From contig OU612068.1 of assembly GCA_914767715.1 (NCBI GenBank), positions 26,412,001 through 26,476,000 on the forward strand: a DNA stretch of 64,000 nt, in the 5' to 3' direction. A model generated the notes under the pieces. That model made no database searches. It was given only the letters and a program-made list of their open reading frames with translations, and was not told where the DNA came from. The translations under genes and the position numbers were made by a program. This document shows, one piece after another, positions 46,340-59,200 of this stretch. The DNA comes from Membranipora membranacea. Taxonomy: Eukaryota > Bryozoa > Gymnolaemata > Cheilostomatida > Membraniporidae. Every line of letters begins with the position of its first letter. Within the stretch, counting starts at the first letter, position 1.

Positions 46340-49300
46340 ATGTTTCCAAAGACAGCTTGCACAATATTACTTAAAAGTGTCCAGTATGGTTTACAGCCTC
46401 AACAGAGCCTACTGAGAAATGGTCAACAATGCATGCTGGCTTGCAGAAAACATGTGAGTATGAGTATGAAAGTGGTACTAGCTTGAGAACAATTATGATC
46501 AATTCTGTATGTTATGATGATGAATGCTGCTTTTAATTTAATCCCATCACATGCCTGAGTCACTTCCTGTGAGTTAAGTTGGTTAGGCCTACTATCTATA
46601 TATCTATGTATATATATATGTGTACAAAAATGAAGATGTTGTTCTGTCCATGATTTGGCTCAATTGGCTTTCACATAAGGACCACTTCCATTATACACTG
46701 CTGACCAGGGTCAGGGGTAGCTCAGTGGTTGCAGCGTCAAACTCATGTTTACAAGGTCCTCTGATCCTCATAGCCTTCACATGAGTTAACTCTCTGATAG
46801 CCGTCATGGCCTTTCACTTTAGAGAATATTACAATTTGCTTATGTTGCCTGTAACTTGCACGATAGGCCCCTATGCTTAAGCCATGGAGGCGGAAGGGTT
46901 CTTGTTGCAAGCTAAAACATGCAACATCTTGGCTGGGATCAATCCGTAAGAGCAAGTTTTTGTAGTGATAATGGATTCCTGATTCTGAATAGCAACTTAC
47001 CACAACTTCTTACATATTTGTTTTGTATTTGCAGTTTTCTATAGAGTCACCACCAATTGGCAGCTCACAAGAAAGGCAACCATTCAGCGGTGAAATTCCA
47101 CCAGGTTAGTTACACTGTGGCTTGGTTAACGTACATATTAGACCTTGACTTTGCTTTAATCTATGCCATAGACGCAATGCATCAAAAATGACAAGATCAT
47201 ATCTTATTTCAGTGAATATAAATCTCAAATCTCGCAACATACCTTATTACATACAAAATAAACCAACCACCTGGATAGTTTTACCCTGTGAAACTGTGCT
47301 GTACTTGTAGATAGTCTGGAGGTGAACTATAGTAGGAGTGGGGGACCGGGTGGACAGCATGCTAATAAAGGTAGGTGGTTATTACTGACAATGTTATATC
47401 TGAGTTGGGTGCAGACTAAGAGTATCACACAACAGTGAGCTGTAATTGGCTGATCATATCATCATTATTGCCCAGGGAATGAAGCACCCAGTCAAAAAAA
47501 GACAAAAAGTATGTGACCGCAACTTCGGCTAAGATATCGCACCATGTTCGCTGAGCAAAATAAACAATAATGGATCCTTTTGCCTCAGCACTTGTTTAGC
47601 TGCTTATCATAGTTGAATGCTTGAATCTAAGTCCGAGATCACATCTTTGAACATTCTCTGAATGTTTTGTTTCATTTGTTGATAATTACAGTCGCGACAA
47701 AGGTGGAGGTCCGATTTAACGTTCAGCAGGCCTCTTGGATACCAGACTGGATCAAGCCCAGATTAATGGAGAGGGTATGTCTTTGACGTGAAAGTCTACC
47801 TTGCGTTATAACTTGTTGTAACAGGTTGTTGTCTAACTGCTGCTGCTGCATCTTTACACCGTTTTTCTTTTGCAATTTCATTCTCAGCTATCAGCAGGAT
47901 CGCATCCATAGACAAAGTTGTTTTGTCTATGATCGCATCAATCAGAGAGAGTGCTTTATATATATGATGACATTATTCTAAACTGTTGTATTTATCCACT
48001 AGACTATTTCATGGCCTCTTGCCCACAGATTTGTAACTTGAAAATCTGTTTGACATTTTATAAAATCAAAGTTGTGCAGTTACAAAGGTAGTACATGTAA
48101 TGACTTTTTGGCTCAAAACGGAGTTACTTACCCATGTGAGCTGTAGGCGTGTACAAGATCAAGAATGATAAAATAGAAAATGGCACATTGTTAGATCTAT
48201 AATCTTGACATAATAATCTTGAATCTCTGGTCTTACTATCAATTACATTATATTCATAGCAGATACATGTCAGCAACTGCTTAGGATTTTGTGATGGTTG
48301 ATTATTGATATCCAATGGCTGCAATAATTCGGTTTCATGATCATTTCTTTTTTTTCTTCATTTTAGGAGGCAAATAGAATAACAAAAAATGGAGACTTTG
48401 TAATCACATCGTCAAAAACTAGGAAACAGTTACTGAATCAGGCAGATGCTCTGAACAGATTGCGGACAATAATTTTTGATGCATCAAAACTACCGAAAGA
48501 GAAATCTCCTGAAGAGTTAGAACTGGAAGAGACCAGGTAGATATTCATCATGGGACGCCACTGTTAATCTTGTGAAAAGCCAATTTTATACTTTCACCTC
48601 ACACAAAATTGAATTTTAGTTTTTTGCATCAATTAACTCTATTGAACAATACTGTCTGATCATAGAATGGCAACGAGAAAAAATGTCAAGACGGGCTATA
48701 TATCAATATCCTTCCTTGTATTTTCAAGGTTGTCCCCTCCTGTTTCACAGATACACAACTCCCTCTTCATAATTAAAGTTTTTTATTTATTTGTCAATGC
48801 ACCATACTGTCTTGCTACTGGTGTTGCCCCAGACTGTTTTGTCTAAACCTGAATAGATATATCGAGTACTCACTATGTTTACACGACGCCTCAGTGCCAT
48901 GAAGTGTAAAATATTGACACATTCCCAAAACTCATACGCTACCTTGTTTATTTGCTGATTTGCTGTTGTTGCTAAGACTACAGTAGTCAACAAACAAATC
49001 CCATTGACCAACTGACTCACAAGCTAATCCAATTCCGAACAGTACGTTAGGCTTCCGTCATGCAAACATATCTATTGATCTAATGTTTGAAAACTGGATT
49101 TAAAATCCAATTTAGCGTAAAATATTGGTCAAATTGGTAATCTAACACATATACATAGTGAATTAAATTGTTGGCGTTGTAGGTTTATCAGGAATGAATA
49201 TGCATCCATCCACGTGTGATTGAATCCTGATCGATGCCGTTGTCTCTTTCACCCGGGAATTCAATGTTTGCGTGGTGGTCTAGTAACAATGGAATTAAAT

Positions 49301-49430
49301 GAGCAAAGAATTGTTTATCTCTACTAATCAGATTCTATTCTCTAATTTTAGGAGAGCAAAGCGTGCCGCTTCCATACTAAAAGAAAAGAGAAACATTTCA
49401 TATACAAAAGGTAACCGCGGAGCCCTATGA
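46340..49430 (+). CDS. MRPL58: Mitoribosome-bound peptidyl-tRNA hydrolase ICT1 (mL62)
   Basis: Six exons: 46340..46453, 47035..47104, 47311..47370, 47692..47774, 48367..48536 and 49352..49430. They encode 191 residues in consistent phase (human 206). The protein rescues stalled mitochondrial ribosomes by hydrolysing peptidyl-tRNA. The catalytic GGQ is in SRSGGPGGQHANK (GGQ at 75-77), followed by KVEVRFNVQQASWIPDW, the usual ICT1 context. The C-terminal basic helix (RAKRAASILKEKRN) would insert in the mRNA channel. The N-terminus has the Lys/Arg/Ser/Gln composition of a mitochondrial targeting peptide (MFPKTACTILLKSVQ). The start was set at 46340; an in-frame ATG at 46292 is also open. Intron 1 carries a SINE-like insertion and intron 4 a 25-bp palindromic insertion. 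Confidence 0.9.
46704..46930 (+). mobile_element. SINE-like insertion in MRPL58 intron 1
   Basis: Starts with a clear tRNA A box (GGTAGCTCAGTGGTTGCAGCG at about 46715). The following GGTCCTCTGATCC is a degenerate B box. About 180 bp of non-tRNA sequence follows, with an unclear 3' limit. It differs from the families at 2.5 kb and 16.5 kb. Confidence 0.5.
47899..47939. mobile_element. 25-bp palindromic insertion, CATAGAC...GTCTATG, with exact 8-bp target duplication
   Basis: ATCGCATC at 47899..47906 and 47932..47939 flanks 47907..47931 (CATAGACAAAG TT GTTTTGTCTATG), which is almost nothing but two terminal inverted repeats. Same ends and duplication length as the insertion at 41341. Lies in MRPL58 intron 4. 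Confidence 0.7.
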
Positions 49431-50157
49431 ATGAAAAATCTGGAATGTACTGAGATAGTTCTTGATTATAGAGTGTACAGTTGCTCTGTTCATAATATTG
49501 TCAGCGTAAAGTGTCATGCTATCTATATGGATGATTTTCTTGGACAATGTGAAATGGATAGTTTTTTATGTGTTTCACAAGTGAGAATTTATTGCCTTTA
49601 CACGATCAAGCTGGCCAAATTTTATGATAAGATCTGTGAAAATAAGACTGGTTAGACATGACTGGAGTTGAGATAGAAAAATATCGAATTAAACCTTCTT
49701 TATTTTGCCTGGTAAGGAAAAACGGATGCCATTCATATCATGGCATTTGGTAAAACATTTGTTGAAATTAAAATTGTTATCTAAAATCAATACACAATTT
49801 CATTATGATAATAATCTACTATAGCTGAATTCAATTTATTCTCAAGGACTTCTTACTTGTACAATTCAAAGATTCAAATGAGATATAAGTGAATAACTTG
49901 CTACTGGTTGTAATGTGGAATAATTATATTATTCCATCCCAAGCAATGTTTTTAACAATAAATCTAATTGTAATGGGATGTTGCCCTTAAAACTTGCTGA
50001 AAACAAGAACATTGAACTCAACATTTTCTGCATATCATGAAGTCAAAACAAATTATTATTATTGTGTCAAAACCATAGAAAAATATTTAGCACCAGTCTA
50101 AACTTGAGATTCAAGAATTTATCTGCTCCAACCCTCACCACTGAAATTTTTAAAAAC
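49431..50157. other. Convergent 3' region between MRPL58 and the unrecognised gene
   Basis: No exon or RNA gene seen. AATAAA near 49958 on plus is a possible distal MRPL58 poly(A) signal. A 74-codon plus frame beginning at the MRPL58 stop is 3'UTR. Confidence 0.4.
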
Positions 50158-52081
50158 TCAGGTACCCTCTGACTTTGAGGAATCGTCCTCTTCTCTGACG
50201 CTATTCATATTCTCATCTAACTCGGGAATGTTAGCTGGCCTCTCCCTTTCTGTGCTGGCGTATACTTGTCTCTCTTTGACCCAGCTTGTAGTTCTGTTAG
50301 CTTCCTGAGATGGGATGCTTAGCTCAGTAGTTCTCGTCAGAGTGTTGTACATCTCTAAGTTTTTCATAGTTAACGCCAGACCAGCTGCTGGCTGTATTGT
50401 TAAAGGTTCCGGGATCGGAGCATCGCATGATGCTGATTTTGGGTTGTGAGCTAGAGTTGGTGTTTTCGGATGTTTTTGTGCTGACGTTATACTTGTTTCA
50501 TCTTTGAATGATACAGTTTTAGGTATTGTGCTGTCGATCAGGACGCGCTGAGGTTTCATTGCTGATGCCAGTTTAAATACTTGAGCGTTAGGATCTGTCG
50601 TTATTTTCAGAGTCTTCTGCTTTTGATGTGTGTAACTTGGAAAGTAGAACTTTGCTGCACTAGTGATTTCTTTTGATCTGAGGTCTCTGTCTGACGTGCG
50701 TGGTGTAGTCATGCTTCTGTTCAGAGGTAAATCTAGAAAAGAAAGAGAAATAGTCAACCACTTCAGACTAGCTCGAAGTTGACTAAGGCGACTGCTTATT
50801 TATACAAAGGTGTAAACATGTTGGTGTTTATCAATATCAAGTTTTGACTATAATAAGACTTTGCAGATTTTGTTGGAGCATTGGCCGAAGTTGGGAGCTT
50901 TTCCTAATAGGATGGAAAATTCAGTCGAAAAGTAGGATAAAGATTATGATTGGGACAGAAATTAAAGCGCTGGTGACGTCAACATGATCGTAATCAGTTT
51001 TCGGCCTTTGTGTGAAACATGATCAAAGCCGCTAAATAGCTCTAACCCTTTTTCACGCTTTCAGAGCTTAGTTGTTATAAACTAAAGAAGTTTTCATTGT
51101 TACATTTCTTGAGACCATTTTTCAAGGGTCTAGACATAGCAGCCAAAAACTAGCTTAACTTGACACGGTGCGCCATCACCCTGGGACCCAGTAGACATTA
51201 AGGTGGAATATCTGAATTTATTAGTATGAAATTGAGTAAATGTCTTGTATGAAACCCAAAGTTTGAGTTGAGTCTGAAAACAGTTGTATACCAATGTCAT
51301 TATCTTGCCCACTAGCGCTTTGAAGGGTGGTCAATAATATGGCATATTCCTTACCTCTCTGTATACCTGGTGGTTCTGTTTGATCTTTTTTTAGAAGTTG
51401 CCTCATCTTTGACGCAGCAGGAAACTGAATACTAGACGCAGAATGTCGAGGAGATCGGTTTTCAGTGTCCGTGGATTGCTTAATGACCTGCCTCATTCCA
51501 TCCCTACCAGATATAGATAGTTTTCTACCATGAAGCCCTGAACTGCTTCCACTGAACGACCTGCTGGCCTTTCGCTTGACAGGATTAGGTAGAATTAGAG
51601 CCTCCAGTTTGGCTTGTAGCAGCGTGTACCCAGCGGGAGTGTCTGCGCTATCGTTACCGCCCGTTGTGACTGGCCTCCTGATACTGTTCACCTTTGATGA
51701 GGCTTGTAAGAGTGATGATTGTTTATTCTCTTGTATACTCGTGAGCTGCTGATTGTTTGAGCTCAATAGAAACGGTAATGAGGCTGCCGCTGGTTGGGCT
51801 GCTTGACTCTTGGTCACATGGTCACGATCCTCATTGAAGTGTTTATAAGTGTTATGTCGTCTAATTCCGTACATTGCTGCGTTAGATTTGTCTTTGTCGG
51901 GTAGAGTTTGAGGTTGATTGAGATCTTCAGATGAAGTTCTAGCAGTGTTCAGTGATTTTATTACTTGTAGCGGTAAACGTGGTGTAGAACCTTGCGCAGC
52001 TGCCAATTCTGTCCAACATGCTGCCGAGTTAGAATGCCTCTGTTTCTGCTTAAGCCTGTGGTATGCCTTTGCTTTATTCAT
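50158..52081 (-). CDS. Unrecognised, probably disordered protein, 433 residues
   Basis: Two coding exons on the minus strand: 51355..52081 and 50158..50732 (junction AGAG|GTAAGG ... TTTCTAG|AT, phase 1), ending in TGA. I recognise no domain. The N-terminus is basic (KAKAYHRLKQKQR). The rest is rich in Ser, Thr, Gln, Lys and Pro, with basic Ser patches (RKASRSFSGSSSG) that look like phosphorylation sites. The C-terminus is acidic (REEDDSSKSEGT). There is no signal peptide or membrane segment. Codon use and long open frames support real coding: 727 nt and 575 nt with matching splice phase. A 14-nt 5'UTR stub precedes the ATG after an acceptor at 52095, and a donor at 52973 (AACAG|GTAAGT) may end its upstream non-coding exon. 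A nuclear or cytoskeletal regulatory protein is possible but not shown. Confidence 0.65.
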
Positions 52082-55000
52082 TGTCCTTAGAAGTCCTGAA
52101 AAGTTTTAATGAATGCTCATTAAACAAAAAGAATTAGCGAACCATTAATGTTGATCAGCCAAGTTCAAGTCTTAATGCTAGAATAGCTCTGCTACACGCA
52201 ACAGAAGTGATTTTATTTTCAGGTCTTGTATACTTTGCTGATTACCGCTTTTGTTTGAACATTTATTTTAAACACAATTATCAAATATTAAGCCGCCAAA
52301 CGAACAGCAATTCTGTACCACTTCTTGAGTGCATGACCAACAGTTTTGTGAATTGACAACATTTGTGCTACTATGTTTGCTTGAGTACCAACATCTTCAA
52401 AGTGTAAAGTTGCTTTTCTGTGTGTAATTGCATTTAAACATTCGATGACTTTCCAGAATTTTACAAATTGAATAATTTATAGACTTGTTTTAATCAAACT
52501 TTGAGCAGATCTGGCATGATGTGGTAATCCTATCGCTTCCCAATATTTATACAGTAAATTTGTTACAATGGTTTCCAATGGTTGAGTTCGTGCCCTTTTC
52601 TGTGCCAGACCAGACATGTGTTATAACAAAAATTGATCCTTGAATTTGACCCAAAACTTGAAAGCTCATGCCCCCTCCCATACAGCTGATGGCTTCACTC
52701 ATGTCTGATTCAAGATTTGCTTACATAAAAAAAGTTAAAACACAAAGCGCTGTTGAAGCACCTAATGGTTGCTGACTTCCTATTTTTCTAATTGCATGCC
52801 TACGCCCTAAGAATTGGTTGTATACTTTTATGATATATGATCGAAGCTATATCTTTTTGCAAAATTATAATGCAGAGCTCTTCTTGTAACTGGCGGTTAC
52901 TAAACTCTAAGTCAATTTAGGTAATAAAGTAAATCTTTCAGACGGCCCTAAAATCTTCTATCTAAAACTTACCTGTTGACTCTTGCAGCGCGAGGTAATC
53001 AATAAATCAGCTGGCTGCTGCCAAAATATCAACAACCAAACTCCCAAATGTGCAGTTTGTAAATTTAGTTTTCCGCAAATTAATCAGCGCACCGCTTGTT
53101 AAGTGTAGAAACTTTTACTCAATGCCCCTAATGATTATTGTCTAATGCTGATTTAAAGCTATTATCCTTCGCTCTGGAGGCAAAACACTAAAACCTCTTA
53201 TCTCGGATCAGGCAGCCTGTTATATATTAAGACATACATCACTTCGTACCAGGATATGTCGCTTTTGTTGCCAGAAATATAAGGTTATTGAGTAAATATA
53301 CCGAATTAGATCACACATCACACCGTATTTTAACAGAATACGCTAAGGCCGGTTTAAGAATTAGGGAGTTGTCAACCCATACTTTTTTTCTCTAGTATTA
53401 GGTAGTTGGGATTTGATCAATACAGTAATAATTTTAAAGTTTCAAAATTTAAACTGTCATATATCAGCATGATATGTAGGTAGATCAGACTTTCTTGTGT
53501 AGCTTTATGTTGCACAATTTTCAATGGTTGAAGTCCCCACTAAGTTAAATTAGTAGATGCTTACAACATTTATTGATGTCTATAATTGCTTAAAAAGACC
53601 CAATAATATGAGTTCTATGAAAACAGGATATGACCTTTTGTTTGTATAATTATTGACTAATCTGTAATTGGAATTGTCATATCTAATTTTATATAAAGCA
53701 AGCTATCATCAATTATGCAATGAGTTCTCGTTTTTTTGTGTTTGCATCCTGAATTTTATGGAGAAGTATTTGTGCCTAGCACAAGCCTAAAGTCTATAGT
53801 ATCAAATTGGCATAAGTGAATTAGTCCCTATCGCCTGCAACAAATTGCCAACAGCAATTCCATTCTCATAGGCTGCTAGAATTTGTAATATTTGTTAGAA
53901 GATTTATCATAGCATAGCATATCTTTGCATGCTCATGCATGGCGCTAATTTTTTAATTTCAAAATTCGAAATTTGACATGGGTCAACAGATTGAACAAAC
54001 TTTGACTACACTGCTTATGCATTGTAGGGGTGTACAGTTAGCATCTCAATTGTTTTATTACTTTTATTACAAGCAGTCTAGTGAATTGCGAATAGGAAAT
54101 CGAGCCCCATAGTAGTTGGCTGAAACCAGACTGGGAAACCAATGATAGAAGCAATTTCAAAAGATTGGTGTGTAGACCTTGATCCTGGGCATAAAGCTTC
54201 GCAATTATGAGCTAAACAGGGCATTGACACAGCCAGTTTCATCATTATTATGATGGCTTTCTAGGTTTCTCCGAACAAATCCACACCATACTGTAAAGTT
54301 TTCACTAATTCTTAAGTTTGTGTCAATAAAACTCACTAGTAATGTGTGATATTTCTCGCTTTGATTTTTGAACACAGCTGTCTTAAAAATAAAACTTGTT
54401 GTCAAAGCGAGCAAGCTAGCTCAAATCCTCGAGCTCAAAAATGCATTCTCATCATACAATTCCTTCCAATAAAAACAACTGAGAGTTTGTAGAAAATGAT
54501 GCTCTTACCTATTTTAGTTATATTTGGATCCCATGTTATCATTTCTGAATTGAGGTGAAGGTAAAGAATTTGACGTACTCCACTACTGTAACAGCTAGGT
54601 TAATCCTTCTCCTTCTTTACCACAGACTTATAATCCTCACAGCTATGGTTATAGTGACATCATGAATGTTCATTTAATCGCAGAGTTCGCTATTCATGCA
54701 TGCACGCTGCACATGTACCTAAAGTTCACTTCTGGTTGAGTCACATAAGGGTTTATACCCAGGTGAGCGAGAGTTCGTGACCCGTTCCTTATAAGTCTGC
54801 ATGTAACAGACCATTGTCATCTGAGGCTGCTGTAGGGTGTATGTGTTGTGATTGTTTCATTCAATTAGTTTCAAATAGAATTCATAGAATAAACTTACAA
54901 AGGTACTCAGGGTGGAAGACCACACAAAAGTGATGTAATAAATGAATTAATGTAATTTGAAGTTCTTTTTATGCTTTTGTTTCAACCGATCAAGTTTTAT

Positions 55001-56246
55001 ATCGTGACAGAGGACAATATTGATTACAAATTTTGGCATTAAAACATTAGGGGTTGTTTCCGTTCACATTATGAATGTTTTTCCTCACTCTGTTGCAAGT
55101 AACTGGTAGAGAACCTAGGCTATAATCAATTTGCTGATAAATCTATCAATTGACCGAGGCCAATGCTGCCAGCCCAATGTTATCGAAATCAAATTGCAAT
55201 GTTATTCTTTGGTTCCCTTTTCATAAAAGAAAACAATTAAACAATCAGTACTGCAGCTGATATTTGATGATAAGACGAACACCTCGGTGTGAAAATCTGG
55301 GTAGACAGGCAGCACCGAAAACTCAGTATGTCTCAATCTAAACATTCACCGGTTTGTTTGACCTGTCTGAGGAGCGCATTGTCGTCGCCATATAGAAACG
55401 CTATTAAAAGGCTTTACTGTAGATTGGTAAAGGAAAAGCATTAGGATTAGAATGTTATGGCTCATAAAATCAAGTACAATATGGCGACACCAAATCTCAT
55501 CAGATGTAAAACTAAATAAGATTCATGGTATCAAGTAAACTGTAGTTAAAGATTTCTTCATAGCGCTGTATTTTTATATCAATCACAAAATACTATGGTA
55601 CAAAAAATATCACAATCAATATGCAAAACATTGATAATTGTGAATCTCTTTGTTTGCATCTCTCAACTTTAATATTGAACTTTGAAAGCTTCAACGCTAC
55701 CTGATAATAAAGTTCATGCTACATAAAAAATACACAAATTGTGAGGACGGAGCAGAAAGTGGGATCAAAGTCGGACGGATTTTAGATAAGTACACTGCTT
55801 TGTATAAAATAGATCCCAAATTGAAAATCAATCATTGCCATGAAACTACAATATATCATCGGTGCAGAAAGAGAGGACAGGTGAAAGGAATGGTGATCAT
55901 AGTAATGGCAAGCAGTGGTGTACAGACTATCAAAGACCGTAACATATATAAAGAAACAGAAAATAAATGTCACCTTTACATATACCTTACCAGGGTGGCG
56001 CCGAGCCATAAGAATGTGATCATTGTCACATTTAACTAGAAAATCGAACAAATTCAATAAATTGTTAGTGATAACCATCAAGAGGATAAAACTCTAAATG
56101 TGATTCGTTGTTTGGCTCAAACAGTGACCAAGCTTCAGCAGCATGATTTGAAATGGGAGAAAAGTGTCATTATGTATGTATATAAATTTAGCTAAGCGTG
56201 ATTCTTACAAAAAAGCCAAGTTCAGTTTTGTTTCTTAGTACGCAGA
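52082..56246. other. 4.2-kb intergenic region, mostly unexplained
   Basis: Holds the probable 5'UTR exon of the unrecognised gene (ending at 52973 on minus). No confident gene. On the minus strand, 55990..56033 is exon-like (acceptor TTTTCTAG, donor GTAAGG, frame KCDNDHILMARRHPG), but I find no partner. A 107-codon plus frame at 55716..56039 lacks domain support. Confidence 0.4.
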
Positions 56247-59200
56247 TTATCCGAGCATTTCATTGACAGTATCTAATACAGACCTGTTTTTACCCTTCCC
56301 GAGCTTCCCGCCAGCTCTCTTGTCATTGTAAGATAGCAGGTTATATTTCTGCTGTATGCCGCTGATGGTGTTCATTGTGCTGGTTGTTTTGGTCAGATCA
56401 GAGAACCTCAAACATGGGTACACTTGTACCTACAAAGATACACAATGGGTACACAACATCAACGGAAACATAGCAATCTTGTTCTGAATATATTATTAGG
56501 TAACAGCAAGTTTTCACTCAGATACAAGTATTATTAGTGCTTTAGCTACAATTTCTATCTGGGAAAAGCTGTAGTGCAGCATTGATCTCCAATGAAGCTT
56601 TACTTCTGGTATGTTTGAAAATGGATAAACTGACAATACACTTTTCCATCAAGAAATGGCTAACTGGTATCATGTAACAAAACTATGGCTTGAATCTCGC
56701 GATCGCTCTAACATACAATTAAGAGAAGACAACTCTCTTTTATAGACCATTGAAATCGCCACATAGTAAATTTCCTTACCTGGCAAGTATTTTCGATGTG
56801 TTTGATGGTGACTTTAGGCATAGCTCTGTGTTTTCCTGGAGCTCTGAATGTCTTACCGAGGTATTTACTACCACTTGAGTCTATATCGTTAGTGAGAGTC
56901 GGGGGGTTGAGTCCGTTATCTTGTACTCCACTCTCCTCGCTCTCACCCAGCCCACTGCGATAGAGAGAGGAGGATGTGTTAGATTAAATTAAGAAAGAGT
57001 TTGTGAAAAAAAAAAGATTCTCTGCCATTACATGACAGCAGTGCTTATAATCAAAAGTTAATAATATGGCAATCAAAATCATGTTTGAACCCGACACTTT
57101 CTTACTTCATCATCGTTAAAAGACCAGTCTTATATAAATAGCAATACGTTCTCAGAAAGCAAATCATTCCATTCCAAGTCCGTATAATTTTGCACCTGAC
57201 GAAACTTAATCTCATTGTGTTAGCTGATGACACAGGCGTCGAGGTAGCTGATGCCGTGACCCAAGTTGTTTATCATACTACCACTTTTGTGCTCCACCAT
57301 CATTAGCTTACTTGTTATTAGTATCAGCTTTCTCTGGTTCTTCGTCATCTAGTGGTATCCCAGCTGCTCTTCTCTCCTGTTCTTTCTTAGCTTTAGCGTG
57401 TAACCTCATACGTGACATCATAAATAATGTCTTCTTCCTAATGAGAATTAAAGTTGGAAATTGTCACTCAAGGTTTTAGTTAAACTGGTATGTAGCTCGG
57501 TATATGACTATAACTACCAATTACTAATGTACACTGTTGATAATCTGAGGTGAATGCTGATAGATAGGGTAAGGTTGGGTATTTATGGTAAATGTGTGTA
57601 AGATGATAGGATTAGCAGAGAGTTATTATTTTCTGAAAAACTTGGGTGGATATTTAAAACGGATGTGCTTTTTTTCTGGTGAAAATGTCTAATCTATGCT
57701 ACACCCTAGTCAGAACATTCTAGATTGAAGTTGAAAGCAGATTCTTCCAGATTAACAAACCTCTACTAAGCAGGCAGAAAACAGAACTAAAGATTGTGTA
57801 TGTGCACATTTTTCAGTAAGCGAGAGTTTTGCATTAAAACATTCAAGCCTCGGGGGACATGAGAATAAAAGTCTGCAGCTGCACTTCCTGCATTTTTATT
57901 CCTTTGGCCGCTCTGGATTTATTAACATAAATGTTTCAATTTTGTTTGAGCAAAGACAAATGCCTCGTTCCCTTACATCTCCTTACAACAAGCAACAATC
58001 CCTGTGAGGTAGGGTCAACACAAGGTATACCTGACAAAGTTTTTACAAATTGTGTTGTCATGCACCTTCCCGATGCCCTACATGTGAAACCCTCTCTAAA
58101 CAGGCAACAATTTACGACCTAGGAAATTCTAGTGAACTGATAGAAAGAGAAAGAAAGAGTCTGCTAGACAGTCCAACAGTTGTTTTACCTTGCTCTCCAG
58201 GCACGAAATAACTTAAAACTGAAACATATAACCGTCACAATGGAGATACATAGGAAAGAACAGTAAAATATATATTATGATAGTTCTGTAATAGAATATA
58301 AAACAATGGTCGGTACTGGTACTTGTAGCCTGGGCAGGCTGTCAAGGGTTGGCCTGGATGGCCCGAAAGCCTGCCTAGGCTATGATAGTTGGTTGTCTTA
58401 TTTTGGTGCTGCTTGTCAACTGATAATAATATACAGTTTTCATCACTCATTGATATACCACCAGTCCTTGGATCGCTTATTCAGAAATCTGAAACCATTT
58501 GAGGTTACAATGACAAGTTTTATTACTACTCTGGTTTCTCTTATATTATACCTTTCTCCCAAGTGAAACGACTATGCTGGTCATAGGTTCTTGGCGAATA
58601 TTGCGTAATGCATCAGTTATCTGATTAACCAATGTGCTTGCTTGATGGTCATGTAATTTAAAATGGAGATTGGACAAGACAATTATGGCACCAGTGCAAT
58701 AGTAGCACTACCCAAATATGTTTGTAAGTCATAAAAATCCACAGACAAGTCACAGAACACAGGGCTGTGATGTGTAAGATCGGACAAATATCACAGAAAG
58801 GGATGATTTCTCAAGGTGTTCTGGCTTACCGAATCAAACTAAAAAACCAAAAAGACATACATGTAGCACACAATCTAGTTCGACGGGGATGTTTGTACCA
58901 CTAGTCTATCATTGTCATTATCATGTGATGGATTATCTCCGTTTCATTGCAAATGACCAAGGAAACAAACCAAATACACATAGGACATAACATGTATCAG
59001 CATAAAAGTCAGATATGGGTAGAAGTTGTCTTACCTCTGCACCCATCTGGAGTTACCTCCCGCGTTGAGAACCTTTAGAGTCATGGCTGAGCCTTCTCTC
59101 CTTATATCATCAGGTAACCTATGACCTGGGCTTGTAAACAAATCCCGAGGTGACCAATTATTCTTCTGTCCAAATATGCCTACGAATGACATACAATTAT

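Noticed and set aside
55716-56081. Plus and minus frames of about 100 codons and an exon-like minus block near 56000
   Set aside because: No partner exons and no homology recognised. Noted only in the intergenic entry.
58322-58384. Inverted repeat TAGCCTGGGCAGGCT ... AGCCTGCCTAGGCTA in a WD40 intron
   Set aside because: Arms of 15 bp match but no target duplication or second copy was seen. Not enough to call an element.
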